From: Streptomyces sp. NBC_00239
GTDB taxonomy: Bacteria; Actinomycetota; Actinomycetes; Streptomycetales; Streptomycetaceae
NCBI RefSeq assembly: GCF_036194065.1
Contig: NZ_CP108095.1
Span: 1,798,001 to 1,862,000, forward strand
Length of the DNA: 64,000 nt
Direction of reading: 5' to 3'
In this document: one piece after another, positions 1 through 7,610 of the stretch
How the letters are laid out: every line of letters starts with the position of its first letter
Numbering within the stretch: the stretch's first letter is position 1
Notes under the pieces: model-generated
What the model saw: the letters and a program-made list of their open reading frames with translations, nothing else
The model's database searches: none
Told to the model about the DNA's origin: nothing
Position numbers and translations under genes: made by a program

Positions 1-373
1 AGGCCAGGGCGATCTCGTAACCGCCGCCGAGGGCCGCGCCGTTGATGGCGGCGACGACCGGCTTGCCGAGGGTTTCGATGCGGCGCAGGGACCGCTTGAT
101 GGCGGTGCCGGTCTCGAAGGCGAGGTGGGCGTCCTCGGGGCGGAGCCGGATCATGTCCTTGAGGTCGCCGCCCGCGAAGAAGGTCTTCTTCGCCGAGGTG
201 AAGATGATCCCGCGGATGGAGTCCTTCTCGGCCTCGGCCCGGTCGGCGATCGCGTCGATGGACGCCTTGAAGGCCTGGTTCATCGTGTTCGCGGACTGGT
301 TGGGGTCGTCCAGGACGAGGGTGACGACGCCGGTCTCGTCCTGTTCCCAGCGGATCGTGGTGGACTCGCTCAT
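1..373 (-). CDS. FadB-like enoyl-CoA hydratase / 3-hydroxyacyl-CoA dehydrogenase (N-terminal part only)
   Basis: Only the first 124 codons lie in the window; the gene continues leftward past base 1. The N-terminus is a crotonase fold: the oxyanion-hole segment FFAGGDL and the segment AAINGAALGGGYEIAL, which carries an active-site glutamate position, are both readable. In the family this domain hydrates trans-2-enoyl-CoA, and in FadB-type proteins a 3-hydroxyacyl-CoA dehydrogenase domain follows. That second domain is outside the window and is inferred from position after a thiolase and an acyl-CoA dehydrogenase on the same strand. It starts with ATG 54 bp downstream of the thiolase stop, so it is probably the last or a late gene of the operon. 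It could instead be a stand-alone enoyl-CoA hydratase. Confidence 0.85.
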   Translation of the reverse strand, partial: MSESTTIRWEQDETGVVTLVLDDPNQSANTMNQAFKASIDAIADRAEAEKDSIRGIIFTSAKKTFFAGGDLKDMIRLRPEDAHLAFETGTAIKRSLRRIETLGKPVVAAINGAALGGGYEIALA

Positions 374-427
374 GTTCGCTACTTCCGTGTCAGACGGGTC
401 GGAGAGGGGGGATGGGGAACGGACGGT

Positions 428-1642
428 TCAGAGGCGTTCGACGACGGTGGCGACGCCCATGCCGCCGCCGACGCAGAGGGTCACGAGGCCGTAGCGCTTG
501 TCCTGGCGCTCCAGTTCGTCGACGACGGTGCCGAGGATCATCGCGCCGGTGGCGCCGAGCGGGTGGCCGAGCGCGATCGCGCCGCCGTTGACGTTGACCT
601 TGTCCAGGGAGACGCCCATGTCCTTGACGAAGCGGAGCACGACGCCGGCGAAGGCCTCGTTGATCTCGATGAGGTCGATGTCGTCGATGGTCAGGCCGGC
701 CTTGGCGAGGGCCTTGCGGGTGGCGGGGGCGGGGCCGGTGAGCATGATGGTGGGCTCGGAGCCGGACACGGCCGCCGACACGATCCGGGCGCGCGGGGTG
801 AGGCCGTTGCGCTCGCCGGCCTCGCGGGAGCCGATGGCGACGAGCGAGGCGCCGTCGACGATGCCGGAGGAGTTGCCGGCGTGGTGGACGTGGTCGATCT
901 TCTCGACCCAGTGGTACTTCTGCAGGGCGACGGCGTCGAAGCCGCCGAGCTCGCCGATGTCCGCGAAGGACGGCTTCAGCCTGGCGAGGGTGTCGGCGGT
1001 GGTGCCGGGGCGGATGAACTCGTCGTGGTCCAGGACGACCAGCCCGTTGCGGTCGGTGACCGGGACGACGGACTTGGCGAAGTGTCCGGCCTTGACGGCG
1101 GCGGCGGCCCGTTCCTGGGAGAGCGCCGCGTACTCGTCCACGTCGCGCCGGGAGAAGCCCTCGATGGTGGCGATCAGGTCGGCGCCGATGCCCTGCGGGA
1201 CGAATCCGGTGTCCCAGTTGGTCATCGGGTCGGCGAACCAGGCGCCGCCGTCGGAGGCCATCGGCACCCGGGACATGGACTCGACGCCGCCGGCGAGCAC
1301 CAGGTCCTCCCAGCCGGAACGGACCTTGGCGGCCGCCATGTTGACGGCTTCCAGGCCGGAGGCACAGAAGCGGTTCTCCTGGACGCCGGCCACGGTGTCG
1401 GGCAGGCCCGCGGCGATGGCCGCGATCCGGGCGATGTCGGAGCCCTGGTCGCCGACCGGGCCGACCACGCCGAGCACGATGTCGTCGATGGTCGCCGGGT
1501 CCAGGCCGGGGTTGCGCTCGCGCAGCGCGTGGATGAGACCGACGACCAGGTCGATCGGCTTGGTGCCGTGCAGGGCGCCGTTGGCCTTGCCGCGGCCGCG
1601 CGGCGTGCGGATCGCGTCGTATACGTAAGCTTCGGTGCTCAC
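428..1642 (-). CDS. fadA: Acetyl-CoA C-acyltransferase (thiolase, FadA type)
   Basis: A 404-residue thiolase, normal family length. Thiolysis of 3-ketoacyl-CoA by CoA is the last step of the beta-oxidation cycle. The acyl-accepting cysteine is Cys93 in NRFCASG, the catalytic histidine is His360 in [10 protein letters not shown], and the second active-site cysteine is Cys390 in CVGGGMG. The start is GTG at 1642, preceded by GAAAGG about 8 bases upstream; the protein then opens [13 protein letters not shown], typical of the family. It lies between acyl-CoA dehydrogenase (84 bp upstream) and a FadB-like gene (54 bp downstream) on the same strand, so a beta-oxidation operon is the natural reading. 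Biosynthetic acetoacetyl-CoA thiolase is less likely given these neighbours. Confidence 0.93.
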   Translation of the reverse strand: MSTEAYVYDAIRTPRGRGKANGALHGTKPIDLVVGLIHALRERNPGLDPATIDDIVLGVVGPVGDQGSDIARIAAIAAGLPDTVAGVQENRFCASGLEAVNMAAAKVRSGWEDLVLAGGVESMSRVPMASDGGAWFADPMTNWDTGFVPQGIGADLIATIEGFSRRDVDEYAALSQERAAAAVKAGHFAKSVVPVTDRNGLVVLDHDEFIRPGTTADTLARLKPSFADIGELGGFDAVALQKYHWVEKIDHVHHAGNSSGIVDGASLVAIGSREAGERNGLTPRARIVSAAVSGSEPTIMLTGPAPATRKALAKAGLTIDDIDLIEINEAFAGVVLRFVKDMGVSLDKVNVNGGAIALGHPLGATGAMILGTVVDELERQDKRYGLVTLCVGGGMGVATVVERL

Positions 1643-1726
1643 TGGTCAAGCCTTTCGAAAGTGCGGGGCGGGAGGTGAGGAGGGGTGGGTGCCGTGGCCG
1701 TCGGGCGGTCTTCGCACCGGACACCC

Positions 1727-2869
1727 CTAGCCGAGCAGGGAACGGCCGATGATCTCCTTCATGATCTCGGTCGTGCCGCCGTAGATGGTCTGGATGCGGC
1801 CGTCGGTGAAGGCCCGGGCGACCCGGTATTCGGTCATGTAGCCGTATCCCCCGTGAAGTTGGAGGCAGCGGTCCGCGACCCGCTTCTGGAGCTCGGTGGC
1901 CCACCACTTGGCCATGGAGGCGTGTACGGCGTCGAGCTCGCCGTTGGCGTGGTCCACGATGCAGCGGTCCAGGAACGTGCGGGTGACGGCGCACTCGGTG
2001 GCCATCTCCGCGATCTCGAAGCGGATGTGCTGGAGCTTGGCGAGCGGCCGGCCGAAGGCCTCGCGCTCCTTGACGTACCCGGTGGTGATCTCCAGCAGGT
2101 GCTCGGCGCCCGCGATGGCGGCCATCGCGATGCCCATCCGCTCCTGCGCGAGGTTGGTCATCAGGTGCACGAACGCGCCGTTGAGCTCGCCGAGCAGGTT
2201 CTCCTTGGGGACGCGGACGTCGTGGAAGAACAGTTCGGCGGTGTCCTGGGACTTCTGGCCGATCTTGTCGAGGTTGCGGCCGCGTTCGAAGCCCTCGGCG
2301 CCGCGCTCGACGACGAGCAGCGACAGGCCGTGCGCGCCGCCCTCCGGGGTGGTCTTCGCGACCACGATCACCAGGTCGGCCAGGATGCCGTTGGAGATGA
2401 AGGTCTTGGAGCCGTTGAGCAGCCAGTGGTCGCCGCGGTCCGCTGCGGCGGTCCGGATCCCCTGGAGGTCGGAGCCGGCGCCCGGCTCGGTCATGGCGAT
2501 CGCGGTGACGGTCTCGCCGCTGCAGAAGCCGGGCAGCCAGCGGCGCTTCTGCTCCTCCGTGCCGAGCGAGGTGAGGTACGGGCCGATGATGTCGTTGTGC
2601 AGGCCCAGCGCCAGGCCGGGGGCGCCGGCCCGGGTGAATTCCTCGGCGAGGACGGCGGCGTAGCGGAAGTCGGGGTTCCCGCCGCCGCCGTACTCCTCGG
2701 GCACGGCGAGGCCCAGCAGGCCCTGGCGGCCGGCCGCGCGCCAGGCGTCCCGGCTGACGATGCCGTCCTGCTCCCACTGGTCGTAGTACGGCAGCACCTC
2801 CTTGGCGAGGAAGGTGCGGACGGTCTCGCGGAACGCCTCGTGGTCCGCGTCGAAGATCTGGCGCTTCAT
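1727..2869 (-). CDS. Acyl-CoA dehydrogenase
   Basis: A 380-residue FAD-dependent acyl-CoA dehydrogenase. It introduces the trans-2 double bond into acyl-CoA and passes electrons to electron-transfer flavoprotein. The N-terminal helical part contains EEYGGGG; the FAD/substrate strand holds TEPGAGSD; the C-terminal end holds LHGGYGYM and then GGTTEI, whose Glu368 aligns with the catalytic base of short/medium-chain enzymes. The ATG at 2869 overlaps the stop of the upstream racemase gene in an ATGA junction, showing translational coupling and ruling out the longer upstream in-frame extension. Chain-length preference cannot be read from sequence; the racemase partner suggests 2-methyl-branched acyl-CoAs are among the substrates. 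Confidence 0.94.
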   Translation of the reverse strand: MKRQIFDADHEAFRETVRTFLAKEVLPYYDQWEQDGIVSRDAWRAAGRQGLLGLAVPEEYGGGGNPDFRYAAVLAEEFTRAGAPGLALGLHNDIIGPYLTSLGTEEQKRRWLPGFCSGETVTAIAMTEPGAGSDLQGIRTAAADRGDHWLLNGSKTFISNGILADLVIVVAKTTPEGGAHGLSLLVVERGAEGFERGRNLDKIGQKSQDTAELFFHDVRVPKENLLGELNGAFVHLMTNLAQERMGIAMAAIAGAEHLLEITTGYVKEREAFGRPLAKLQHIRFEIAEMATECAVTRTFLDRCIVDHANGELDAVHASMAKWWATELQKRVADRCLQLHGGYGYMTEYRVARAFTDGRIQTIYGGTTEIMKEIIGRSLLG

Positions 2870-4047
2870 CGGTTCTCCGCTGGGGTGTCGAGGGCGTCGG
2901 GTGCGTCGAGGGCGGGGACCGCCCAGTCGCGGGCCACCTCCGCGGTGTGGGCACCGGGCTGGGCCGGCCCGCTGTGCACGGCGCCCGGGGTGGCCGAGAA
3001 CCGGGGGGCGGGCGCCGGCTGGGTGATCCCGCCGAAGTCGGTGAAGGTGCCGCGGGCGGCGAGGTGCGGGTGGTGCGGGGCCTCGCGCAGCGAGAGCACG
3101 GGTGCCACGCAGGCGTCCGAGTCCTCGAAGACGGCCGTCCACTCGGCGCGGGTACGGGTGCGGAACGCGGCGGCGACGGTCTCGCGGAGCTCGCCCCAGC
3201 GGGCCGGGTCCTTGCGGGCCGGGGCCGCGTCCTTGATGCCGAGGAGCGCGGTGAACTCGTCGTAGAACTGCTGCTCCAGCGCGCCGACCGCCATGTACTG
3301 GCCGTCGGAGGTCGCGTAGGTGCCGTAGAAGGGGCAGCCGCCGTCGAGCAGGTTGGCGCCGCGCCGGTCCTGCCAGCCGCCCGCCGCGACCATGCCGTGG
3401 ATCATCGCGGTGAGGTGGGCGGTGCCGTCGACGATCGCGGCGTCCACGGTCTGGCCGGTGCCGGTGGCGCGGGCGTGCTGGAGCGCCGCGAGCACCCCGA
3501 TGACCAGGTAGAGGGAGCCGCCGGCGTAGTCGCCGACCAGGTTGGCGGGGACGGCCGGGGGCTCGTCCGGGTTGCCGATCATGCCGAGGGCGCCGGTGAT
3601 GGCGATGTAGCCGATGTCGTGTCCGGCGCGCTGCGCGAGCGGGCCGTCCTGGCCCCAGCCGGTCATCCGGCCGTAGACCAGTCTCGGATTGCGGGCCCGG
3701 CAGGCGTCGGGGCCGACGCCGAGGCGTTCGGCGACGCCGGGGCGGAAGCCCTCGATGAGGACGTCGGCGCGCTCGACCAGGTCCAGCACGGTGGCGGGGC
3801 CGTCCGGTGCCTTCAGGTCGACGAGTACGGAGCGCTTGTTGCGGTTGGTGACGTCGTAGGCGGGGTTGATCGCGAGCCCGCCGCCGCCGGGGCGGTCCAC
3901 CCGGACCACGTCGGCGCCCAGGTCGGCCAGGAGCATGGCGGCGAACGGGCCGGGTCCGATGCCGGCCAGCTCCACGACCCGCACCCCGACCAGCGGGCCG
4001 GTGCCGGCGCCGGTCGCGCCGCCGGTCTCGTTCCCTGTCACTGCCAT
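2866..4047 (-). CDS. mcr: Alpha-methylacyl-CoA racemase (CaiB/BaiF fold)
   Basis: A 393-residue class III CoA-transferase-fold protein. The segments RMTGWGQ, AGHDIGYIA and NLVGDYAGGS correspond to the racemase branch (human AMACR, Mycobacterium tuberculosis MCR) rather than to true CoA-transferases. The family's catalytic pair His/Asp is present as His143 and Asp173, exactly 30 residues apart as in MCR (126 and 156). Family role: epimerising 2R/2S-methylacyl-CoA so that branched chains can enter beta-oxidation. ATG at 4047 is chosen because the next upstream Met adds a non-homologous tail. It is the first gene of the operon and overlaps the dehydrogenase by four bases. CaiB-type CoA-transferase is the alternative. 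Confidence 0.86.
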   Translation of the reverse strand: MAVTGNETGGATGAGTGPLVGVRVVELAGIGPGPFAAMLLADLGADVVRVDRPGGGGLAINPAYDVTNRNKRSVLVDLKAPDGPATVLDLVERADVLIEGFRPGVAERLGVGPDACRARNPRLVYGRMTGWGQDGPLAQRAGHDIGYIAITGALGMIGNPDEPPAVPANLVGDYAGGSLYLVIGVLAALQHARATGTGQTVDAAIVDGTAHLTAMIHGMVAAGGWQDRRGANLLDGGCPFYGTYATSDGQYMAVGALEQQFYDEFTALLGIKDAAPARKDPARWGELRETVAAAFRTRTRAEWTAVFEDSDACVAPVLSLREAPHHPHLAARGTFTDFGGITQPAPAPRFSATPGAVHSGPAQPGAHTAEVARDWAVPALDAPDALDTPAENR

Positions 4048-4069
4048 CGAGCCCCCAGGTACCCAGGTA

Positions 4070-4114
4070 TGTGACACAACTGATGTCACACCAGTGATGC
4101 TAGGAACGCGTTCC
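4070..4114. promoter_or_regulatory. Two dyads upstream of the beta-oxidation operon
   Basis: Between the racemase start and the next gene lie a 7-bp inverted repeat TGTGACA-N7-TGTCACA (4070-4090) and, 12 bp further upstream, a perfect 12-bp palindrome GGAACGCGTTCC (4103-4114). The latter carries the AACnnGTT core common in TetR-family operators. Reading leftward, TAGCAT (4097-4102) between them could be a -10 box. No regulator gene adjoins; the controlling protein would act in trans. Operator function is inference. Confidence 0.5.
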
Positions 4115-4266
4115 ACTCAGCACAAGCCCCTGGGCGAGCAAGCGCTTAGCTCTTTTCGGCCGCGCGGCCGGGGCCGGGCGGCACCGGGGCCGGACTCGGG
4201 CCGGACCTCATGCGCCCCCGGGCGGATGCGGGGCCGCACTCCGGCCGGGCCCGGGCCGGACACGGC

Positions 4267-4659
4267 CTACGGTCTGCCCCCGGGCCGCGCGTCGAGGGTC
4301 TTGACCAGGGTCTTCGGCGCCACGGTCCGGTAGCTCTCCTCGACCCACTCGCACAGCACCTGGGCCGCGGGCGCCCCCTTCTCCCCCAGCGGCACCGACA
4401 CCCACCCCGCGCGCCCGAGCCCGTACCCGGTGGGCTCGGCGCCGGGCGCGGCCATCGCGTGCTCGTGCAGGGTCTCGTCCTTGAGCTTCACGGACACTCC
4501 GGGCGGATTCGGGCCGTCGGCGTTGCCCAGGAAGACGAAGATCTTCTTGTTGACCTTCACCACGCAGCCCTCGGGCCCCCACGGGAACTCCTCGGCCGCA
4601 CCCGGCAGATCGAGGGCGAATGCCCGTACTTGCTCCCACTTGCGGACGGCGTTCCTCAT
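4267..4659 (-). CDS. MmcQ/YjbR-family protein
   Basis: A 130-residue protein of the MmcQ/YjbR fold, with the family's conserved segments EFPWGPEG, KKIFVFLG, KLKDETL and GW-SVPLG readable in order. Members are small proteins of CyaY-like fold, sometimes annotated as DNA-binding; a biochemical activity is not established. The ATG at 4657-4659 gives a typical N-terminus (RNAVRKWEQVRAFAL). It sits alone, divergent from the enoyl-reductase-family gene with only 78 bp between the starts, so the two probably share a promoter region. Confidence 0.85.
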   Translation of the reverse strand: MRNAVRKWEQVRAFALDLPGAAEEFPWGPEGCVVKVNKKIFVFLGNADGPNPPGVSVKLKDETLHEHAMAAPGAEPTGYGLGRAGWVSVPLGEKGAPAAQVLCEWVEESYRTVAPKTLVKTLDARPGGRP

Positions 4660-4737
4660 CGCCTTGCCTCCCTGGTCGCGCGGGCCTCTGGGGCTCACGC
4701 TAGCCTCGGCCACCGACAACAGCCGGGAGGAGCGGGC

Positions 4738-5928
4738 ATGAACAGACCGGACGGGCCCGAGCGGGCGTACGACGTGGTGCTTTTCGGCGCGACGGGCTTC
4801 GTGGGCGAACTCACCGCCGAGTACCTCGCCGGCCACGCGCCCGCGGGCTGCCGATGGGCCCTGGCCGGCCGCAGCAAGGAGAAGCTGGAGCGGCTGCGCG
4901 AGCGGCTCGCCCGGCAGCATCCGCACTGCGCCGAACTGCCCCTGCTCGTCGCGGACGCGCGTGACGGGGCCGCGCTGCGCGAGCTGGCCGCCGCCACCCG
5001 TGTGCTCGCCACCACCGTCGGCCCGTACGTCTGGTACGGCGAGGGGCTGGTCGCCGCGTGCGCGGAGGCCGGCACCGACTACGTGGACCTGACCGGCGAG
5101 CCGGAGTTCGTGGACCGCATGTTCCTGCGGTACGACGCGCGGGCCCGCGAGACCGGCGCCCGGATCGTGCACGCCTGCGGGTTCGACTCCGTGCCGCACG
5201 ACCTCGGCGTCTGGTTCACGGTGCAGCAGCTACCGGTGGGCGTACCGCTGCGGGTGGACGGGTTCGTCCGGTCGAACGCCCTGTTCTCGGGCGGCACCCT
5301 CGCCTCCGCGCTCACCGCGATGGGCCGCGGGCCGCAGGCCCTGGCGGCGGCCCGGGAGCGGCGGCTGCACGAGCCGCGGCTGCTGGGCCGGCGGGCCGTG
5401 GCGCCGATGGGCGCGCCGCGGTTCAGCCGCGAGACCGGCACGTGGGCGCTGCCGCTGCCGTCGCTGGACCCGCGGATCGTCGCCCGGTCGGCGGCGGCGC
5501 TGGAGCGGTACGGGCCGGACTTCCGCTACCGGCACTACGCGTCCGTCAAGCGGCTGCCGGTGGTGCTGGGCGGTACGGCGGCGCTCGGGGCGACCGTCGC
5601 ACTGGCCCAGGTCCCGGCGGCCCGGCGCTGGCTGATGGCCCGCTGGGAGCCGGGCTCGGGGCCGGACGCCGCGCGGCGGGCGCGCAGCTGGTTCACCGTG
5701 CGGTTCGTGGGCGAGGGCGGCGGCCGGCGGGTCTACACGGAGGTCTCGGGCGGCGACCCCGGCTACGGGGAGACGGCCAAGATGCTGGCAGAGTCGGCTC
5801 TGTGCCTGGCGTACGACGAACTCCCCGCGACGGCGGGCCAGGTCACCACGGCAGTCGCCATGGGCGACGCCCTGACGGCCCGCCTCCGCGCAGCAGGCAT
5901 CACCTTCCGCGTAGCCGCCACCCACTGA
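4738..5928 (+). CDS. Saccharopine dehydrogenase-like / trans-acting enoyl reductase family protein
   Basis: A 396-residue protein with an N-terminal Rossmann motif GATGFVGE (residues 18-25) followed by the family segments TTVGPYVWYGEGLVAACAEAG, YVDLTGEPEF and ARIVHACGFDSVPHDLG. The last two are hallmarks of the actinobacterial trans-acting enoyl reductase family, whose mycobacterial members work in phthiocerol-type lipid synthesis. No polyketide synthase is nearby, so substrate and pathway are unknown. A weakly hydrophobic stretch near residues 280-300 may associate with membrane. ATG at 4738 follows GGAGG seven bases upstream. Confidence 0.85.
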   Translation: MNRPDGPERAYDVVLFGATGFVGELTAEYLAGHAPAGCRWALAGRSKEKLERLRERLARQHPHCAELPLLVADARDGAALRELAAATRVLATTVGPYVWYGEGLVAACAEAGTDYVDLTGEPEFVDRMFLRYDARARETGARIVHACGFDSVPHDLGVWFTVQQLPVGVPLRVDGFVRSNALFSGGTLASALTAMGRGPQALAAARERRLHEPRLLGRRAVAPMGAPRFSRETGTWALPLPSLDPRIVARSAAALERYGPDFRYRHYASVKRLPVVLGGTAALGATVALAQVPAARRWLMARWEPGSGPDAARRARSWFTVRFVGEGGGRRVYTEVSGGDPGYGETAKMLAESALCLAYDELPATAGQVTTAVAMGDALTARLRAAGITFRVAATH

Positions 5929-5975
5929 CGGCCCCGGCCCCGCCGACTCTGCGTGCGCGATACCCGGCCGCGCCG

Positions 5976-6430
5976 GCGTTGGAGCCCCGGGTCCGGGCAG
6001 AGCCCGGCGACCCCTGGATAGCAGCCCCTCCGGCGCTTGAGGAGCGGGTCCGGGCAGAGCCCGGCAACCCCGCGCACTCTTCAGCCCCTCCGGCGCTTGA
6101 GGAGCGGGTCCGGGCGGAGCCCGGTGCCCGGCGTCAGCCGGGTTGTCTTGGGGCACCGCCCCAAACCCCGCGCCTCAAACGCCGGCGAGGCTGGAGGTTG
6201 CCCCACAGGGCGTGGCGAGGCTGGGTGTTACGCCCCAGGGCACCGGCGAAGCCGGGGATGCGCCTCACGGTGCCGGCAAGGCTGGAATTGCCGCACGCAG
6301 CGCCGACGAGGGCTGGGTGTTACGCCTCAGGGCACCGGCAAGGCTGGGTGTTGCGCCCCAAGGCGCGGGCGAGGCCGGGGTGTTACACGCCAGGGCACCG
6401 GCAGGGCCGGAGGTCGGCCCACCCGTGCCG
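5976..6430. repeat. Repeat copy A: large inverted repeat plus satellite half-units
   Basis: This gap between convergent genes contains a core element (6082-6194) whose right arm, CGCCTCAAACGCCGGCGAGG (6171-6190), is identical to copies at 18.5, 47.2 and 59.5 kb, while its left arm is diverged. Two further left-arm-like units lie upstream (about 5976 and 6026). Downstream to 6430 runs an irregular array of CCGGC(A/G)AGGCTGG-type units roughly 25-50 bases apart. No credible gene is present. The fold would form nested hairpins in RNA from either side, so it can end both flanking transcripts. Confidence 0.85.
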
Positions 6431-6434
6431 GCGG

Positions 6435-7115
6435 TCAGCGCTGGGCTTCGCGTAGGGCGCGCCGGCACAGCGCATCGGCCCGCCGCGTACTCTCCGGCAC
6501 CCGGAAGCGCGGGCTCAGCGCAAGCGTGTGCGCGCACGCCGCGTCCAGCGAGACCCGGTGCCCCACGGACACGAACACCGGCTTCACACCCCGCTGGGTC
6601 CGCAGCGCCCGCCCGACCTCGACGCCGTCGGGGCCGAGCAGCGGGGCGAAGTCCCCGCGCCGTTCACCGGGCGGCGCATGGTGGAACGTGAACGGATTCT
6701 TCGCGACGCCGACCGTGGGCAGCCCGGTCACCACACCGAGGTGGCTGGCGAGCCCGAACCCGCGCGGATGGGCGATCCCGTACCCGTCGCACACGACGAG
6801 CGAGGGCGCCGCGGTCAACGCGTCGAGCGCGGCGAGCACCGTCGGCAGCTCGCGGAAGGCGAGCAGGCCCGGCACGTAGGGGAAGGTGACGTTGCCGACG
6901 GCGGTCGCCTCTTCGACGGTCTCCAGCGTGGCCGCGTCAAGGACGACGGCAGCGGCGGCGACCAGGTCGCGCTCGTCGTCGTAGGCGACGTCGACACCCG
7001 CGACGAGCCCCGCGCCGGGGGGCGGACCGGGCTCGTCCCGGACCACCTGTGCGCGGAGTTCGTCCTGTATCGCCCGGGCCTCGGCCTCGTCGGCGGGGGT
7101 CTTCACACTCGTCAT
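6435..7115 (-). CDS. nfi: Endonuclease V (deoxyinosine 3'-endonuclease)
   Basis: A 226-residue endonuclease V of usual length. The enzyme nicks DNA at the second phosphodiester 3' of hypoxanthine (deaminated adenine) and in some species acts on inosine RNA. Metal ligands are in place: Asp42 in AGVDVAY, Glu89 in the diagnostic FPYVPGLLAFRE segment and Asp110 in CDGYG. The following AHPRGFGLASHLG and GVAKNPF segments also match the family. ATG at 7115 is the first plausible start, 26 bp from the divergent yciI-like gene, so both are likely driven from the same short intergenic DNA. Confidence 0.96.
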   Translation of the reverse strand: MTSVKTPADEAEARAIQDELRAQVVRDEPGPPPGAGLVAGVDVAYDDERDLVAAAAVVLDAATLETVEEATAVGNVTFPYVPGLLAFRELPTVLAALDALTAAPSLVVCDGYGIAHPRGFGLASHLGVVTGLPTVGVAKNPFTFHHAPPGERRGDFAPLLGPDGVEVGRALRTQRGVKPVFVSVGHRVSLDAACAHTLALSPRFRVPESTRRADALCRRALREAQR

Positions 7116-7141
7116 GGTGGTCCGAGAGTAGCCTGACGATC

Positions 7142-7444
7142 ATGTTCGTAATGGAGTTGACCTACACCGCGCCCATCGAAGCCGTCGAGGAGGTCCTGGA
7201 CGACCACATCGCCTGGCTGGACCGCTATTACGCGGCGGGGGTGTTCCTAGCCTCGGGCCGCAAGGTCCCGCGGGACGGCGGTGTGATCCTGGCCGCCGGG
7301 ACCTCGCGGGAGGAGGTGGAGCGGATCGCGGACGAGGACCCGTTCACGGTGGCGGGCGTGTGCACGTACCGGGTCACGGAGTTCATCGCCACGAAGACCT
7401 CGGCGGACCTGAGCACGGTCCGCGAGGCCCTGCCGGCCGCCTGA
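7142..7444 (+). CDS. YciI-family protein
   Basis: A 100-residue protein with the ferredoxin-like YciI fold: the N-terminal strand FVMELTYTAP, the His-containing helix DHIAWLDRYYAAG and ASGRKVPRDGGVILA. The family's His and Asp that line the proposed active pocket are His23 and Asp27-like positions. Members are small dimeric proteins related to stress-inducible dehalogenase-like domains; no precise reaction is known. It starts at ATG 7142, divergent from nfi with no room for a long leader. Confidence 0.88.
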   Translation: MFVMELTYTAPIEAVEEVLDDHIAWLDRYYAAGVFLASGRKVPRDGGVILAAGTSREEVERIADEDPFTVAGVCTYRVTEFIATKTSADLSTVREALPAA

Positions 7445-7570
7445 CCTCCGGTCCGCTGCGACAGACGACCCCTCGCCGGTGCGGGGTGCATACGTATGCA
7501 CCCGTGCGCCCGTGGGCGGACGGTCCCCCGCGCCGGCCCGGCCGATCACGCCGGCCGCGACGCGCGGAAC

Positions 7571-7602
7571 CGGGGTCCCAGGGGGTGCTCCCCGGGACCC
7601 CG
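7571..7602. terminator. Bidirectional hairpin between yciI-like and propeller genes
   Basis: A stem with arms CGGGGTCCC (7571-7579) and GGGACCCCG (7594-7602), extended by an inner GGG/CCC pairing, sits between two convergent genes. There is no U-tract, as is common for terminators in high-GC actinomycetes. Confidence 0.7.
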
Positions 7603-7610
7603 TGTCCACG

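Noticed and set aside
390..2954. An 854-codon minus-strand open frame across the thiolase and dehydrogenase genes
   Set aside because: It is an Arg/Pro/Gly-rich shadow frame; the thiolase and acyl-CoA dehydrogenase in the neighbouring frame have full active-site motifs.
2866..4047. L-carnitine/formyl-CoA-type CoA-transferase
   Set aside because: His143/Asp173 with MCR spacing and segments RMTGWGQ and AGHDIGYIA favour alpha-methylacyl-CoA racemase.
4103..4114. KstR box for cholesterol catabolism
   Set aside because: The AACnnGTT core is present but the outer T/A of the KstR motif does not match on one side and no other cholesterol genes are in the window.
5976..6430. CRISPR array or IS element in the repeat region
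   Set aside because: Repeats are not evenly spaced, lack unique spacers of fixed length and no transposase or cas gene is nearby.
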